Below are positions 1 to 7,585 of a stretch of 64,000 nt of DNA, piece by piece; position 1 is the stretch's first letter, and the number at the start of each line of letters is the position of its first letter. The translations under genes and the position numbers were made by a program. The stretch is from positions 62,001 through 126,000 of the forward strand of contig CAZLGW010000007.1 of the NCBI GenBank assembly GCA_964559125.1. Direction: 5' to 3'. This DNA comes from Ravibacter sp964559125. GTDB lineage: Bacteria; Bacteroidota; Bacteroidia; Cytophagales; Spirosomataceae. The notes beneath the pieces were generated by a model. That model searched no databases. It saw only the letters and a program-made list of their open reading frames with translations, and had not been told where the DNA came from.

Positions 1-759
1 AAACCGTCGGAAAAAGTATCAACTCACGGCGGCAACGTGGCATTCCTGGGCGGCTATCTCGTCCGCTCGACCGACAATGGAAAAACCTGGCAGGGGCCCC
101 TCTATCCTCCGAATGTCAGGAGCGATGTAAGGGAAACTCCCATGGGAAACCCATTGCCGGCTTATAACCGCGGTGCGCTGTACGAAGGCAAAAATGGACA
201 CATTTACTGGTCAGTAGCCGTTTCGATCCCCAATTCCGAAGGGAAAAGCAAAATCGGGAACCACCTTCTCATTTCTAAGGACAAAGGCCTGACATGGGAA
301 TATTCCGCGCCAGTAGCAGTCGACGATAAGGTAATTTTCAACGAGGCTTCCGTTTACGAAACCCCGAAAGGCGATATCATTTCTTTTCTCAGGACCGCCG
401 ATTTCGAAGACTTTGCCTGCATTGCCCGCTCTACAGACGGAGGTAAGACATTCTCAAAATGGCAATCGATGGGCTTCAAAGGCCATCCCTTGCAGGCACT
501 GCGTCTTCCCGACAACCGGGTATTACTCGTATACGGCTATCGTCATAAACCCTTCGGCATTCGTGCCCGTATCCTGAACGCAGAATGCACCGATTTTGAG
601 ACCGCACAGGAAATGGTACTGAGAGAAGACGGCGGAAGCACCGACCTGGGCTACCCCTGGGCCATCCAGCTCAGCAAAAACCGCGTGCTGGTAACATATT
701 ATTATAACATCAACCAGGGAACAAGGCATATCGCCGGAACGATATTGGAGATCAATTGA
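1..759 (+). CDS. Sialidase-like BNR/Asp-box protein, 3' part
   Basis: The reading frame is open from base 1, so the gene starts upstream of the window; 252 codons are present. Asp-box motifs (SxDxGxTW) are visible: STDNGKTW, SKDKGLTW and STDGGKTF. They are the hallmark of sialidase-type beta-propellers. Near the C-terminus YGYRHKPFGIRAR and the segment starting DLGYP match the BNR_2 family pattern, including an arginine suited to carboxylate binding. Exo-sialidases release terminal sialic acids from glycans, but many BNR_2 proteins act on other sugars, so the substrate is open. The sialate O-acetylesterase at 16920-18896 would fit a glycan role but is not adjacent. The N-terminus, and any signal peptide, cannot be seen. 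A GTG at 37 is internal and not needed as a start. Confidence 0.8.
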   Translation, partial: KPSEKVSTHGGNVAFLGGYLVRSTDNGKTWQGPLYPPNVRSDVRETPMGNPLPAYNRGALYEGKNGHIYWSVAVSIPNSEGKSKIGNHLLISKDKGLTWEYSAPVAVDDKVIFNEASVYETPKGDIISFLRTADFEDFACIARSTDGGKTFSKWQSMGFKGHPLQALRLPDNRVLLVYGYRHKPFGIRARILNAECTDFETAQEMVLREDGGSTDLGYPWAIQLSKNRVLVTYYYNINQGTRHIAGTILEIN

Positions 760-809
760 CGTATTTTTCAATTCCTCCGTCATCTCATTGCCTCATCACC
801 AAATCACCC

Positions 810-1136
810 ATGAACTGGATCATCTTAATTATTGCAGGTTTGTTTGAGGTCGGATTTGCCTCTTGCCTGGGGAAAGCTAAAGAGGCTACAGAAGCGGAAG
901 CCTGGTGGTGGTATGGCGGATTTATCGTTTGCCTAACCTTGAGCATGCTGCTGCTTATCAAGGCGACACAAACCCTCCCGATTGGTACCGCCTACGCAGT
1001 CTGGACCGGGATAGGCGCTGTGGGAACCGTTCTGATAGGAATTCTTGTATTCCGGGAACCGGTCACCTTCTGGCGGGTATTCTTTATCACTACGTTGATA
1101 GGGTCGATAATAGGCCTTAAGGCTGTTTCTCACTGA
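810..1136 (+). CDS. SMR-family exporter, Gdx/SugE type
   Basis: This 108-residue protein has four hydrophobic segments (about 2-20, 33-52, 58-79, 84-104), the usual size and topology of small multidrug resistance exporters, which work as dimers in the inner membrane. Glu13 is at the position of the proton/substrate-coupling glutamate. GTAYAVWTGIGAVGT (59-73) is typical of the SugE/Gdx branch, many of which export guanidinium. An upstream in-frame TTG at 756 exists, but ATG 810 gives the canonical MNWIILIIAGLFEVG start and is chosen. It lies 50 bp after the sialidase-like gene and 4 bp before the acetyltransferase, so co-transcription is likely. I see no guanidine riboswitch upstream. Substrate assignment to guanidinium is inference from the subfamily. 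Confidence 0.85.
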   Translation: MNWIILIIAGLFEVGFASCLGKAKEATEAEAWWWYGGFIVCLTLSMLLLIKATQTLPIGTAYAVWTGIGAVGTVLIGILVFREPVTFWRVFFITTLIGSIIGLKAVSH

Positions 1137-1140
1137 GCAA

Positions 1141-1833
1141 ATGAACAAGTTAGATAACCCGGTCTGGCATGCACTAAGTGAAACACATGCGATACACTGT
1201 ATATCGCTCAGGAATTGTAAGTTCTATCAACCTCAGTATTGCGTTTTCGGGGCTTTTACCGACTCCGATGATATTGCTCAGAGTATGAACCAGTATTCGT
1301 CTCTGTTTGAAATGTTTTTCATTGTGGGAGAACAGCCCCGGCACGACGATTCGGTCAGGGATGCCGGAGTGGTAGTTTGCGACCAGATGATCCTGGATGA
1401 ACCCATCCGGCTGGCTATAACCAACGAAATAGTAGCTCTTAACCGGCAACACGAGGTGCAGCTTCAGGAACTGGTAAACCTCGTACAACCCGGATATTTC
1501 CGTCCTTCTACGCCCGCTTTAGGAAGCTATTTCGGTATCTTCAGCGGTGACAGGCTCGTCGCCGCAGCCGGCGAGCGAATGAAAATGGACGATTTGACGG
1601 AAATAAGCGCGGTAGTGACACATCCCACGCACCAGGGACAGGGACTGGGCAGGCAACTGGTTGCGCATATTGCAAACCGGGTTTTCGGAGAGGGGAAAAT
1701 TCCTTTTCTGCATGTGGCGGAAACAAATGCCGGGGCTATCGCACTTTACGAAAAACTGGGGTTCCGATATAGGAGAAAAATGGCTTTCCGAAAGTTCACA
1801 TCAACCCAAATAAAGAACCCCGGGATTTACTGA
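1141..1833 (+). CDS. GNAT-family N-acetyltransferase
   Basis: The protein has 230 residues. The C-terminal half (about 120-220) is a GNAT fold: VTHPTHQGQGLGRQLVAHI holds the acetyl-CoA pyrophosphate-binding Q/R-x-x-G-x-G/A loop, and ETNAGAIALYEKLGFRYRRK is the usual C-terminal alpha4/beta6 region. The N-terminal 110 residues contain no motif I recognise; such two-part proteins are common in the FR47-like branch. The acceptor substrate cannot be predicted. The start ATG is 4 bp after the stop of the SMR exporter, which suggests translational coupling. The gene converges on ppa, and an inverted repeat spans its 3' end. Confidence 0.85.
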   Translation: MNKLDNPVWHALSETHAIHCISLRNCKFYQPQYCVFGAFTDSDDIAQSMNQYSSLFEMFFIVGEQPRHDDSVRDAGVVVCDQMILDEPIRLAITNEIVALNRQHEVQLQELVNLVQPGYFRPSTPALGSYFGIFSGDRLVAAAGERMKMDDLTEISAVVTHPTHQGQGLGRQLVAHIANRVFGEGKIPFLHVAETNAGAIALYEKLGFRYRRKMAFRKFTSTQIKNPGIY

Positions 1834-1851
1834 CTGCAAACCCAGGGGTTC
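1815..1851. terminator. Inverted repeat between convergent GNAT gene and ppa
   Basis: The arms are gaaccccggg (1815-1824) and cccaggggttc (1841-1851) with one bulged A, and the loop contains the GNAT stop codon. The position between two converging genes suits a bidirectional terminator. No clear T-run follows, so this is a structural guess. Confidence 0.4.
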
Positions 1852-1878
1852 CCGCTATAGAGACTGTATCGGGGATTT

Positions 1879-2490
1879 TCAGTAGAAATTCTGTTTGTAA
1901 TCCTCCACGGCCGTCCGGATCACTGCTATCGCCTCCTCTCTTCCGTATACATTGGTGATCTGGATCTTGGCTTCCTCGCCGGGCAGGTTCTTATAAGTAA
2001 GGAAATAGTGTTTCAGACGCTCTATCACGTCGCCAGGCACCTCCTCCAGGTCTGTATAGATCCCGAATACAACGTCACCTTTCAATACTGCGATAATCTT
2101 GTCATCGGCTTCACCCCCGTCTATCAGCCTGATGCCGCCGATAGGCCGGGCATCGCAGAGCAAATCGCCGTGGGGGATGATTTTTTCGCACAGCACGAGA
2201 ATATCGAGCGGGTCACCGTCTCCGCGTGTAATATCCCGGCCCGATTTTTCCCTGGCCAGCTCGGCTATTCCTTCCGCACAGTAGGTTTTGGGTATAAACC
2301 CGTACAAAGCCGGTACGATATTGGAATATTTCTGGGGCCTGTCGATCTTCAGGTACCCTGTATTCTTATCGATCTCGTATTTAACAGTATCGGTGGGGAC
2401 AATTTCAATAAAGGCCGTTACGATGTTTGGAGCCTGTTCTCCGATAGGGACTCCATGCCATGGATGAGCCTTGTGCACATTTGCGTTCAT
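1879..2490 (-). CDS. ppa: Inorganic pyrophosphatase (family I)
   Basis: This 203-residue cytoplasmic enzyme hydrolyses pyrophosphate to phosphate and so drives biosynthetic reactions. The family I signature is present as DGDPLDILV (91-99), with metal-binding aspartates 91, 93 and 96. The preceding YGFIPKTY and the KYEIDKNTG segment are also family hallmarks. Length is close to the roughly 175-215 residues of bacterial members. It is the last gene of a seven-gene minus-strand run, 29 bp downstream of the glycosyltransferase. ATG at 2490 is the only good start. An A/T-rich stretch lies between the two genes, so an extra promoter is possible. Confidence 0.96.
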   Translation of the reverse strand: MNANVHKAHPWHGVPIGEQAPNIVTAFIEIVPTDTVKYEIDKNTGYLKIDRPQKYSNIVPALYGFIPKTYCAEGIAELAREKSGRDITRGDGDPLDILVLCEKIIPHGDLLCDARPIGGIRLIDGGEADDKIIAVLKGDVVFGIYTDLEEVPGDVIERLKHYFLTYKNLPGEEAKIQITNVYGREEAIAVIRTAVEDYKQNFY

Positions 2491-2519
2491 GTAATAACTC
2501 TAAAAAATTAAACAATTTA

Positions 2520-3524
2520 TTATCTTTCATCCCGGGCGTCTGCCTGCAAAAAGTCTTCTCCTGTCTTTTCGGCAATATTGTATTCGCTGGTTTTGGAAAC
2601 CGACTGCTTTACAAACAATTCTCCCAGGAAACCCGCCAGGAACAATTGCGTACCTACCACAATAGACAACAGGGCCAGGAAAAACATGGGATTGTCGGTA
2701 GCATTCCGGAACTTCAGCCCTGCATGCAGATTATATAGCTTCTCGCCTATTACCCAGGCAGTCGCCAGGCTACCTAGTAAAAACATCAGCATACCTACTC
2801 CCCCGAAGAAATGCATGGGGCGGCGCCCGAATTTGTTCACAAAAGCGATGGAAAGCAGGTCGAGGAAGCCGAAAAGAAATCGCTCCAGGCCAAACTTTGT
2901 ACGGCCATATTTGCGCGGCCTGTGTTCTACTACCTTCTCTCCTATCCTGCCGTAGCCGTTCCACTTCGCTATGACCGGAATATAGCGATGCATTTCGCCG
3001 TAAATAGTAATATTCTTCACTACCCGCTGCCGGTAGGCTTTGAGCCCGCAGTTAAAATCGTGTAGCTTTATCCCGGAAATAGCGCGGGTAACGGCGTTGT
3101 ACAGCCTGGTCGGGATCGTCTTTGATAACGGATCATACCGCTTTCTCTTCCACCCCGAAACAAGATCGTAGCCACCCGAACTGATCATCTCGTAAAGGGC
3201 CGGTATTTCGTCGGGGCTATCCTGGAGGTCGGCATCCATCGTTATCACTACCTCGCCCGTGCAGGCCTCAAAACCGGTCTGCAGCGCAGCTGTTTTCCCG
3301 TAGTTGCGGACAAACCTGATCCCTTTCACATGCGGGTTGGCCAACGCAAGCGACTCTATGACCTGCCATGAATTGTCAGTACTGCCGTCGTCTATCAGCA
3401 GCAGTTCATAGCTGTAGCCGTTTGCTTTCATCACGCTTACAATCCAGTCATGAAGCTCTCTCAACGATTCTTCTTCATTGAGCAGCGGTACGATAACTGA
3501 TATCTGGATCTTAGGCCCGGCCAT
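2520..3524 (-). CDS. Polyprenyl-phosphate-type glycosyltransferase, GT2 family
   Basis: The protein has 334 residues. The N-terminal GT-A domain (about 8-230) carries IDDGSTDNSW (44-53) and MDADLQDSPDE (96-106), the nucleotide-sugar and metal-binding motifs of the DPM1/ArnC/GtrB group. Two C-terminal transmembrane segments follow (about 237-260 and 278-302). Such enzymes move a sugar from a nucleotide donor to undecaprenyl phosphate on the cytoplasmic face, for later use in glycan or lipid modification. The sugar cannot be predicted, and no flippase or GtrA-like partner is adjacent. It sits between trmN6 and ppa on the same strand, which says little about its pathway. Confidence 0.88.
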   Translation of the reverse strand: MAGPKIQISVIVPLLNEEESLRELHDWIVSVMKANGYSYELLLIDDGSTDNSWQVIESLALANPHVKGIRFVRNYGKTAALQTGFEACTGEVVITMDADLQDSPDEIPALYEMISSGGYDLVSGWKRKRYDPLSKTIPTRLYNAVTRAISGIKLHDFNCGLKAYRQRVVKNITIYGEMHRYIPVIAKWNGYGRIGEKVVEHRPRKYGRTKFGLERFLFGFLDLLSIAFVNKFGRRPMHFFGGVGMLMFLLGSLATAWVIGEKLYNLHAGLKFRNATDNPMFFLALLSIVVGTQLFLAGFLGELFVKQSVSKTSEYNIAEKTGEDFLQADARDER

Positions 3525-3568
3525 AAGGATGGTTTCAATTTCGGGGACAAAGGTCGCAATTTAAACCT

Positions 3569-4309
3569 TTAAAACGCCAGATAAAATGCTTTAAGATATT
3601 CCTTAAACATAGAATCATAATTCTTGCCGTTTTCTTCATAGACATATAGCTCTTCGGCGACATAGTCCGGCCGGCTGTGGAGACGGGTGTCTTTTGCTTC
3701 GCCCGCTCTCGCAAACGTCATCATACGCCTGAAAGACCGTAGCCCCGGACGGTGCGTCAGCAGGAGTTCAGCGGTTATCTGCCAGCCACTCCCCTGCTGC
3801 AGTTCATATAGACTGCTTTCCGCTACAGGCAATAGGATGCTGAATCTGCCTTCCGGTGCAAGAAGGCGCTCTACGGCATAGGACAATGCCGCAAAATCGA
3901 GCATATCGGCGTGATGAGCCGTATTGGTTTTCTTATCGGGAGACTTAAGATCTCTTTGAAAAAAAGGCGGATTGCTGATAATAGCGTCAAACTGGTAGCC
4001 CGGGAAAAACTCCTGTACAGACGTGTGATGCACGGTCAGTCTTTGGGCAAACGGGCTTTCCTCAAAGTTTTGCCCCGTTTGAAGAAAGGCCCCCTCTTCC
4101 ACCTCAACTCCTTCGATCAGCGCTTCCGTGTTCCGCTGCGCTGCCATCAGGGACAACAAACCGGTTCCGGTGCCAATGTCCAAAATACGGTTTGCTCCGC
4201 TTACGTCTGCCCATGCCCCGAACAGGCACGCATCGGTACAGACTTTCATCGCGCAGAGTTCCTGGCGGACTGTAAAGTTTTTGAATTTAAAAAAGTGATT
4301 TCCGGGCAA
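3569..4309 (-). CDS. trmN6: tRNA1(Val) (adenine(37)-N6)-methyltransferase-like
   Basis: This 246-residue Rossmann-fold methyltransferase has the SAM-binding loop DIGTGTG (44-50) and the base-amino-methyltransferase motif NPPF (113-116) in IISNPPFFQRD. The N-terminal FKFKNFTVRQ and the KVCTDACLFGAW segment are typical of the YfiC/TrmN6 family, which methylates N6 of A37 in tRNA1(Val). Length matches the E. coli enzyme (about 245). The start lies 14 bp after the fic stop, so the genes are probably co-transcribed although functionally unrelated. The tRNA substrate is assigned from the family only. Confidence 0.88.
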   Translation of the reverse strand: MPGNHFFKFKNFTVRQELCAMKVCTDACLFGAWADVSGANRILDIGTGTGLLSLMAAQRNTEALIEGVEVEEGAFLQTGQNFEESPFAQRLTVHHTSVQEFFPGYQFDAIISNPPFFQRDLKSPDKKTNTAHHADMLDFAALSYAVERLLAPEGRFSILLPVAESSLYELQQGSGWQITAELLLTHRPGLRSFRRMMTFARAGEAKDTRLHSRPDYVAEELYVYEENGKNYDSMFKEYLKAFYLAF

Positions 4310-4323
4310 GGGGATCTCGGCTT

Positions 4324-5106
4324 TTACTGTTCGGGAATTAATGCCTGGGGAAGCATCAGCAAAAAGGGTATCGATTTTTCGTAATCCAGCACTTCATAAT
4401 ACAATCCCAGCCTTGCCAGATTTTTATAATACTCGTTTACATACCTGTAATAGTATTTCTCCGATTGTATGTACCATGCTCTCTGACCTAATTTCTCTGC
4501 TAAAAACCATTTTTCCAGCAAACGCGAAATACGGCCGTTACCATCGCTGAACGGGTGAATATTTACAAATACCAAATGGATGAACGACGCATAATAGAGA
4601 ATTTCCTCCACGGTTAATTCCTGCTTCAACAAGGTTTCTATTTCAAGCCACAGTTCCGAATAGACATCTTTTACAATACTCAGCGGGGCTGCTTCATATT
4701 GTATTCTGCCTGTTTTATGCTCCATTATCAGCATTTCCGTATTACGGATAGCTCCTCTTTGATTTTCCGGCAGCAGGTGGGCGGCAATCAGTTTATGCGC
4801 GTGAAGAAAGTTATCAGCGTCTAACGGGTTTTCTTTGGCAAACAGGTAAGCATTGTATAGATCATTCGGTTTTTCGATAAGCTCCGGCAGGTATTCGATA
4901 TTCAGCATTTTGTGCTTAACATAGCTGTCAACTTCCATTTGTTCTCCTTCAATTTTTGAAGATGACATAACCGAAACCGAAGTATAAAAGGTAAAGCTAT
5001 GAGGTTCTAATTTTGTTTGCTCAATAGCAGAAAATCCCTTTTCAATGTCTATATCCAGCATAGCCTTCCAGGCTTTGAAGTAATCCGGTTTTATTAAGCT
5101 GCCCAT
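4324..5106 (-). CDS. Fic-domain AMP-transferase, class II (self-inhibited)
   Basis: The protein has 260 residues from ATG 5106. An upstream in-frame start at 5172 would overlap pepT and adds a non-conserved leader, so it was rejected. The catalytic loop HPFSDGNGRISR (184-195) has every residue of HPFx[D/E]GNGRxxR, with His184 as catalytic base. SSKIEG (49-54) is the class II inhibitory helix motif [S/T]xxxE[G/N], whose Glu53 should block ATP gamma-phosphate placement. Fic enzymes add AMP to Ser/Thr/Tyr hydroxyls of proteins; the target is unknown. No separate antitoxin is present, as expected for a cis-inhibited form. The gene reads visibly richer in A/T than pepT and trmN6 on either side, which hints at horizontal gain. 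Confidence 0.92.
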   Translation of the reverse strand: MGSLIKPDYFKAWKAMLDIDIEKGFSAIEQTKLEPHSFTFYTSVSVMSSSKIEGEQMEVDSYVKHKMLNIEYLPELIEKPNDLYNAYLFAKENPLDADNFLHAHKLIAAHLLPENQRGAIRNTEMLIMEHKTGRIQYEAAPLSIVKDVYSELWLEIETLLKQELTVEEILYYASFIHLVFVNIHPFSDGNGRISRLLEKWFLAEKLGQRAWYIQSEKYYYRYVNEYYKNLARLGLYYEVLDYEKSIPFLLMLPQALIPEQ

Positions 5107-5137
5107 TTGCTGAATCAAAATATATCCGATTTCACAA

Positions 5138-6385
5138 TTACCTGCCGGCTTCCGCCTCCCACACTTCCGCAATCTTCACGATCACCTCCGTAGCTTTTTC
5201 CATGTCCTGAACCGAAACCCATTCCAGCTTGCTGTGGAATGCATGCTCCCCGGCAAAAATATTAGGACAAGGCAACCCCATGAACGACAGTCTGGAGCCG
5301 TCGGTGCCGCCCCTGATGCTCTGCTTTACCGGGCTTAGCCCTACCAGCTCCATAGCTTTATGGGCATAGCTTGCCACTTCCGGGTGTTTTGCCAGCACGA
5401 CTCCCATATTCCGGTATTGCTCTTTTACTTCAAACTCAAAAGACGAACCCGGGTATCGCGAAAGTACCTCTTTAGTAAGAGACAGAAGAAACGCTTCTTT
5501 CTCCTTCAGCCCTTCTTCTTCAAAATCACGTACGATCAGATCGATGACCGCGCTTTCCTGGTGTGCTTCCAGGCGAACGGGATGAAGGAACCCTTCCCTC
5601 CCACGGGTAGTCTCCGGCGACAGGCTGTCTTTGGGTAGCGTACTCACTATATCACTGGCTATTTTGATAGCGTTTTCCATTTTGCCGTATGCAAAACCGG
5701 GATGAGTACTGACTCCCTGTATCCTGATAGTTACGCTGTCGGCAGAAAAAGTCTCATCTTCCAGGCTGCCGAGTGTTTCGCCATCTACCGTGTAGGCAAA
5801 ATCCGCGCCCAGCTTCTTCAGATCCAGTTTTTCGGTTCCTCTTCCTACCTCTTCATCGGGTGTGAAAAGTATCCTTATTTTCCCGTGCTTTACCTCAGGA
5901 TGGTTCTGAAAAAATGCTACCGCCGACATGATCTCCGCAATCCCGGCTTTATTATCCGCTCCAAGCAGGGTAGTACCGCTTGCTGTGACGATGTCGTTCC
6001 CAATCTGGGAAGCCAGGTCTGGATGATCCTGAGGGCGGATAACCTGGTTCCTGTCATCGGGAAGAACGATGTCGGAGCCGTCATAGCGATAGTGCACCAA
6101 CGGCTTTACACCTGCTCCCGACACATCAGGCGACGTGTCCATGTGCGAGCAGAAGCATACTACAGGAACACCGCTTTTAGAGGTATTGGCAGACACTGTG
6201 CCATAGACATACCCGGATTCGTCCATATGAGCATCCGGAATCCCCATGGCAATCAGCTCGGCCACCAGCATACGACCGAGATCTTTCTGCTTTCCGGTAG
6301 AAGGAAGGGTCTCCGAAAGCGGATCGGACTGTGTATCCACCTGCACATACCGTATAAAGCGATCCAGTACTGTATCGTGTGACAT
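5138..6385 (-). CDS. pepT: Peptidase T (tripeptide aminopeptidase)
   Basis: This 415-residue M20B metallopeptidase removes N-terminal residues from tripeptides in the cytoplasm. Di-zinc site motifs are visible in order: HMDTSPDVSG, ADNKAGIAEIMSA, DEEVGRGTEKLD, and near the C-terminus IRGGTDGSRLSFMGLPCPN followed by HSKLEWV. Length is close to E. coli PepT (408). ATG 6385 gives the usual N-terminus DRFIRYVQVDTQSD. It lies 21 bp after the MazG-like gene and 31 bp before fic. Confidence 0.96.
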   Translation of the reverse strand: MSHDTVLDRFIRYVQVDTQSDPLSETLPSTGKQKDLGRMLVAELIAMGIPDAHMDESGYVYGTVSANTSKSGVPVVCFCSHMDTSPDVSGAGVKPLVHYRYDGSDIVLPDDRNQVIRPQDHPDLASQIGNDIVTASGTTLLGADNKAGIAEIMSAVAFFQNHPEVKHGKIRILFTPDEEVGRGTEKLDLKKLGADFAYTVDGETLGSLEDETFSADSVTIRIQGVSTHPGFAYGKMENAIKIASDIVSTLPKDSLSPETTRGREGFLHPVRLEAHQESAVIDLIVRDFEEEGLKEKEAFLLSLTKEVLSRYPGSSFEFEVKEQYRNMGVVLAKHPEVASYAHKAMELVGLSPVKQSIRGGTDGSRLSFMGLPCPNIFAGEHAFHSKLEWVSVQDMEKATEVIVKIAEVWEAEAGR

Positions 6386-6406
6386 CCCGTGCTACTTTTT
6401 GAGGTA

Positions 6407-6874
6407 TTAACGCCTTACGATCGACTCCAGATCAGCCGGAGAATAGTTCACGTTTTTAAGCGTCTTGTCGTCTCCTTTCCTGTAAACCAAATACTTACCG
6501 TTATCTTCCCTGTAATAGCATTCAGTGCCTTTAGCTTCATAATGCCTTACGGTAGCCTCCGCCTCTTCTATCGAATTACAGGCTTTGGACATGTTAGAAC
6601 GCTGTACCTCATCGAAAAGAGCCCGGAACTTCCCGCCCAACCCGAATTCAAGGATCGCGCCCGACAACACATACTGAAGATCGCACAGGGCATCGGCCAC
6701 TTCTACAATGTCCTTGTCCCCGATAGCTTCTTCCAACTCCTTCAGCTCTTCAGCCAGCAGCGAAACCCTGAGCCGGCATCGTTCTTTCGACGGGATCGCG
6801 GGTTCATTAAGAATAGGGTGTTTAAAAGTCCGGTGAAATTCTGCTACCTGGTTCAGGCTGTCTAGTTGCTCCAT
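6407..6874 (-). CDS. MazG-like nucleotide pyrophosphohydrolase
   Basis: This 155-residue all-alpha protein carries the metal-binding pattern of the MazG/HisE superfamily: EELKE (42-46) followed by EVAD (58-61) and Asp65. The longer C-terminal part resembles the phosphoribosyl-ATP pyrophosphohydrolase-like group rather than house-cleaning MazG proper. Members hydrolyse NTPs or dNTPs to monophosphates and pyrophosphate. No his genes are nearby, so a nucleotide-sanitising role is more likely than histidine synthesis; this is inference. It lies between marC and pepT on the same strand and has its own promoter-like box at 6898-6905. Confidence 0.8.
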   Translation of the reverse strand: MEQLDSLNQVAEFHRTFKHPILNEPAIPSKERCRLRVSLLAEELKELEEAIGDKDIVEVADALCDLQYVLSGAILEFGLGGKFRALFDEVQRSNMSKACNSIEEAEATVRHYEAKGTECYYREDNGKYLVYRKGDDKTLKNVNYSPADLESIVRR

Positions 6875-6897
6875 TTTATATCTTTTTTGACGATGCG

Positions 6898-6905
6898 CAA
6901 ATATA
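6898..6905 (-). promoter_or_regulatory. Bacteroidota -7 box for the MazG-like gene
   Basis: The minus strand reads TATATTTG, a full match to TAnnTTTG, about 24 bp upstream of the start codon at 6874. No convincing -33 TTG was found. It could split the minus-strand run into marC and the genes after it. Confidence 0.4.
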
Positions 6906-6918
6906 GAAACACCCGCTG

Positions 6919-7509
6919 TTAAGGCAGCTGTTGAACCAGAAAGAAATTGTCCTTTATGAGTTTGATCGCTATGGCAAGCAAAATAATACCGAATACCTTC
7001 CGCATTACATCCAGCCCGCCGCTCCCAAGTTTTCTCTCTATATAGCCCGACGATTTCAACACGATATAAATAAAAACGAGGTTGACCACTACTCCCACCA
7101 GGATATTGGGAAGCTCATAGGCGGCTCTCAGCGAAATGAGGGTAGTCATCGTCCCTGCGCCCGCAATAAGCGGAAATGCTATAGGTACCACGGAAGCCGC
7201 AGAGGGCTGCATTTCTTCATGTTTAAAGATATTGCGCCCGAGAACCATCTCCATACCGATCAGGAAAATGATGAGCCCGCCCGCTACGGCAAACGAGGAA
7301 ATATCGACTCCGAAAAGCCCGAGAAGCCTTTCACCGAGGAACAAAAAACCGATCATGATCCCTCCTGCCACAAGCGTAGCCTTGCCGGACTGCACATGCC
7401 CTACCTTTTTCCTCAGGTTCACTATTACCGGAATACTGCCGAGAATATCTATAACCGAAAACAGGATGAGGGTAACTGAAAGTATCTCTTTGGCGTTAAA
7501 GTAGTTCAT
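6919..7509 (-). CDS. MarC-family integral membrane protein
   Basis: The protein has 196 residues and about six transmembrane segments across its length. The N-terminal SVIDILGSIPVIVNLRKK and the FPLIAGAGTMTTLISL segment are typical of the MarC/YhcE family. The function of the family is unsettled; the early link to multiple antibiotic resistance was not supported later. ATG 7509 (MNYFNAKEIL) was preferred to an upstream TTG at 7515. It is the first gene of the minus-strand run and is divergent from uvrC across 76 bp. Confidence 0.88.
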   Translation of the reverse strand: MNYFNAKEILSVTLILFSVIDILGSIPVIVNLRKKVGHVQSGKATLVAGGIMIGFLFLGERLLGLFGVDISSFAVAGGLIIFLIGMEMVLGRNIFKHEEMQPSAASVVPIAFPLIAGAGTMTTLISLRAAYELPNILVGVVVNLVFIYIVLKSSGYIERKLGSGGLDVMRKVFGIILLAIAIKLIKDNFFLVQQLP

Positions 7510-7543
7510 AGGCAAACAGGTCTGATGTTTGCAAGATAGTAAA

Positions 7544-7577
7544 TTGTAAAGTCGCTGGGAGCAAAGTCTTATCTTTG
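7544..7577 (+). promoter_or_regulatory. uvrC promoter, nearly leaderless
   Basis: TTG at 7544-7546, a 23-bp spacer and TATCTTTG at 7570-7577 match the Bacteroidota consensus TTTG-N17-23-TAnnTTTG. The uvrC ATG is at 7586, only 8 bases after the box, so the transcript should begin within a few bases of the start codon. Confidence 0.6.
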
Positions 7578-7585
7578 TACCAGAT

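Noticed and set aside
759..809. Guanidine riboswitch upstream of the SMR exporter
   Set aside because: The gap is only 50 bp and shows no aptamer-like conserved stems.
5702..6382. Open frame of 226 codons antisense to pepT
   Set aside because: PepT has all of its metal-site motifs; this frame has none.
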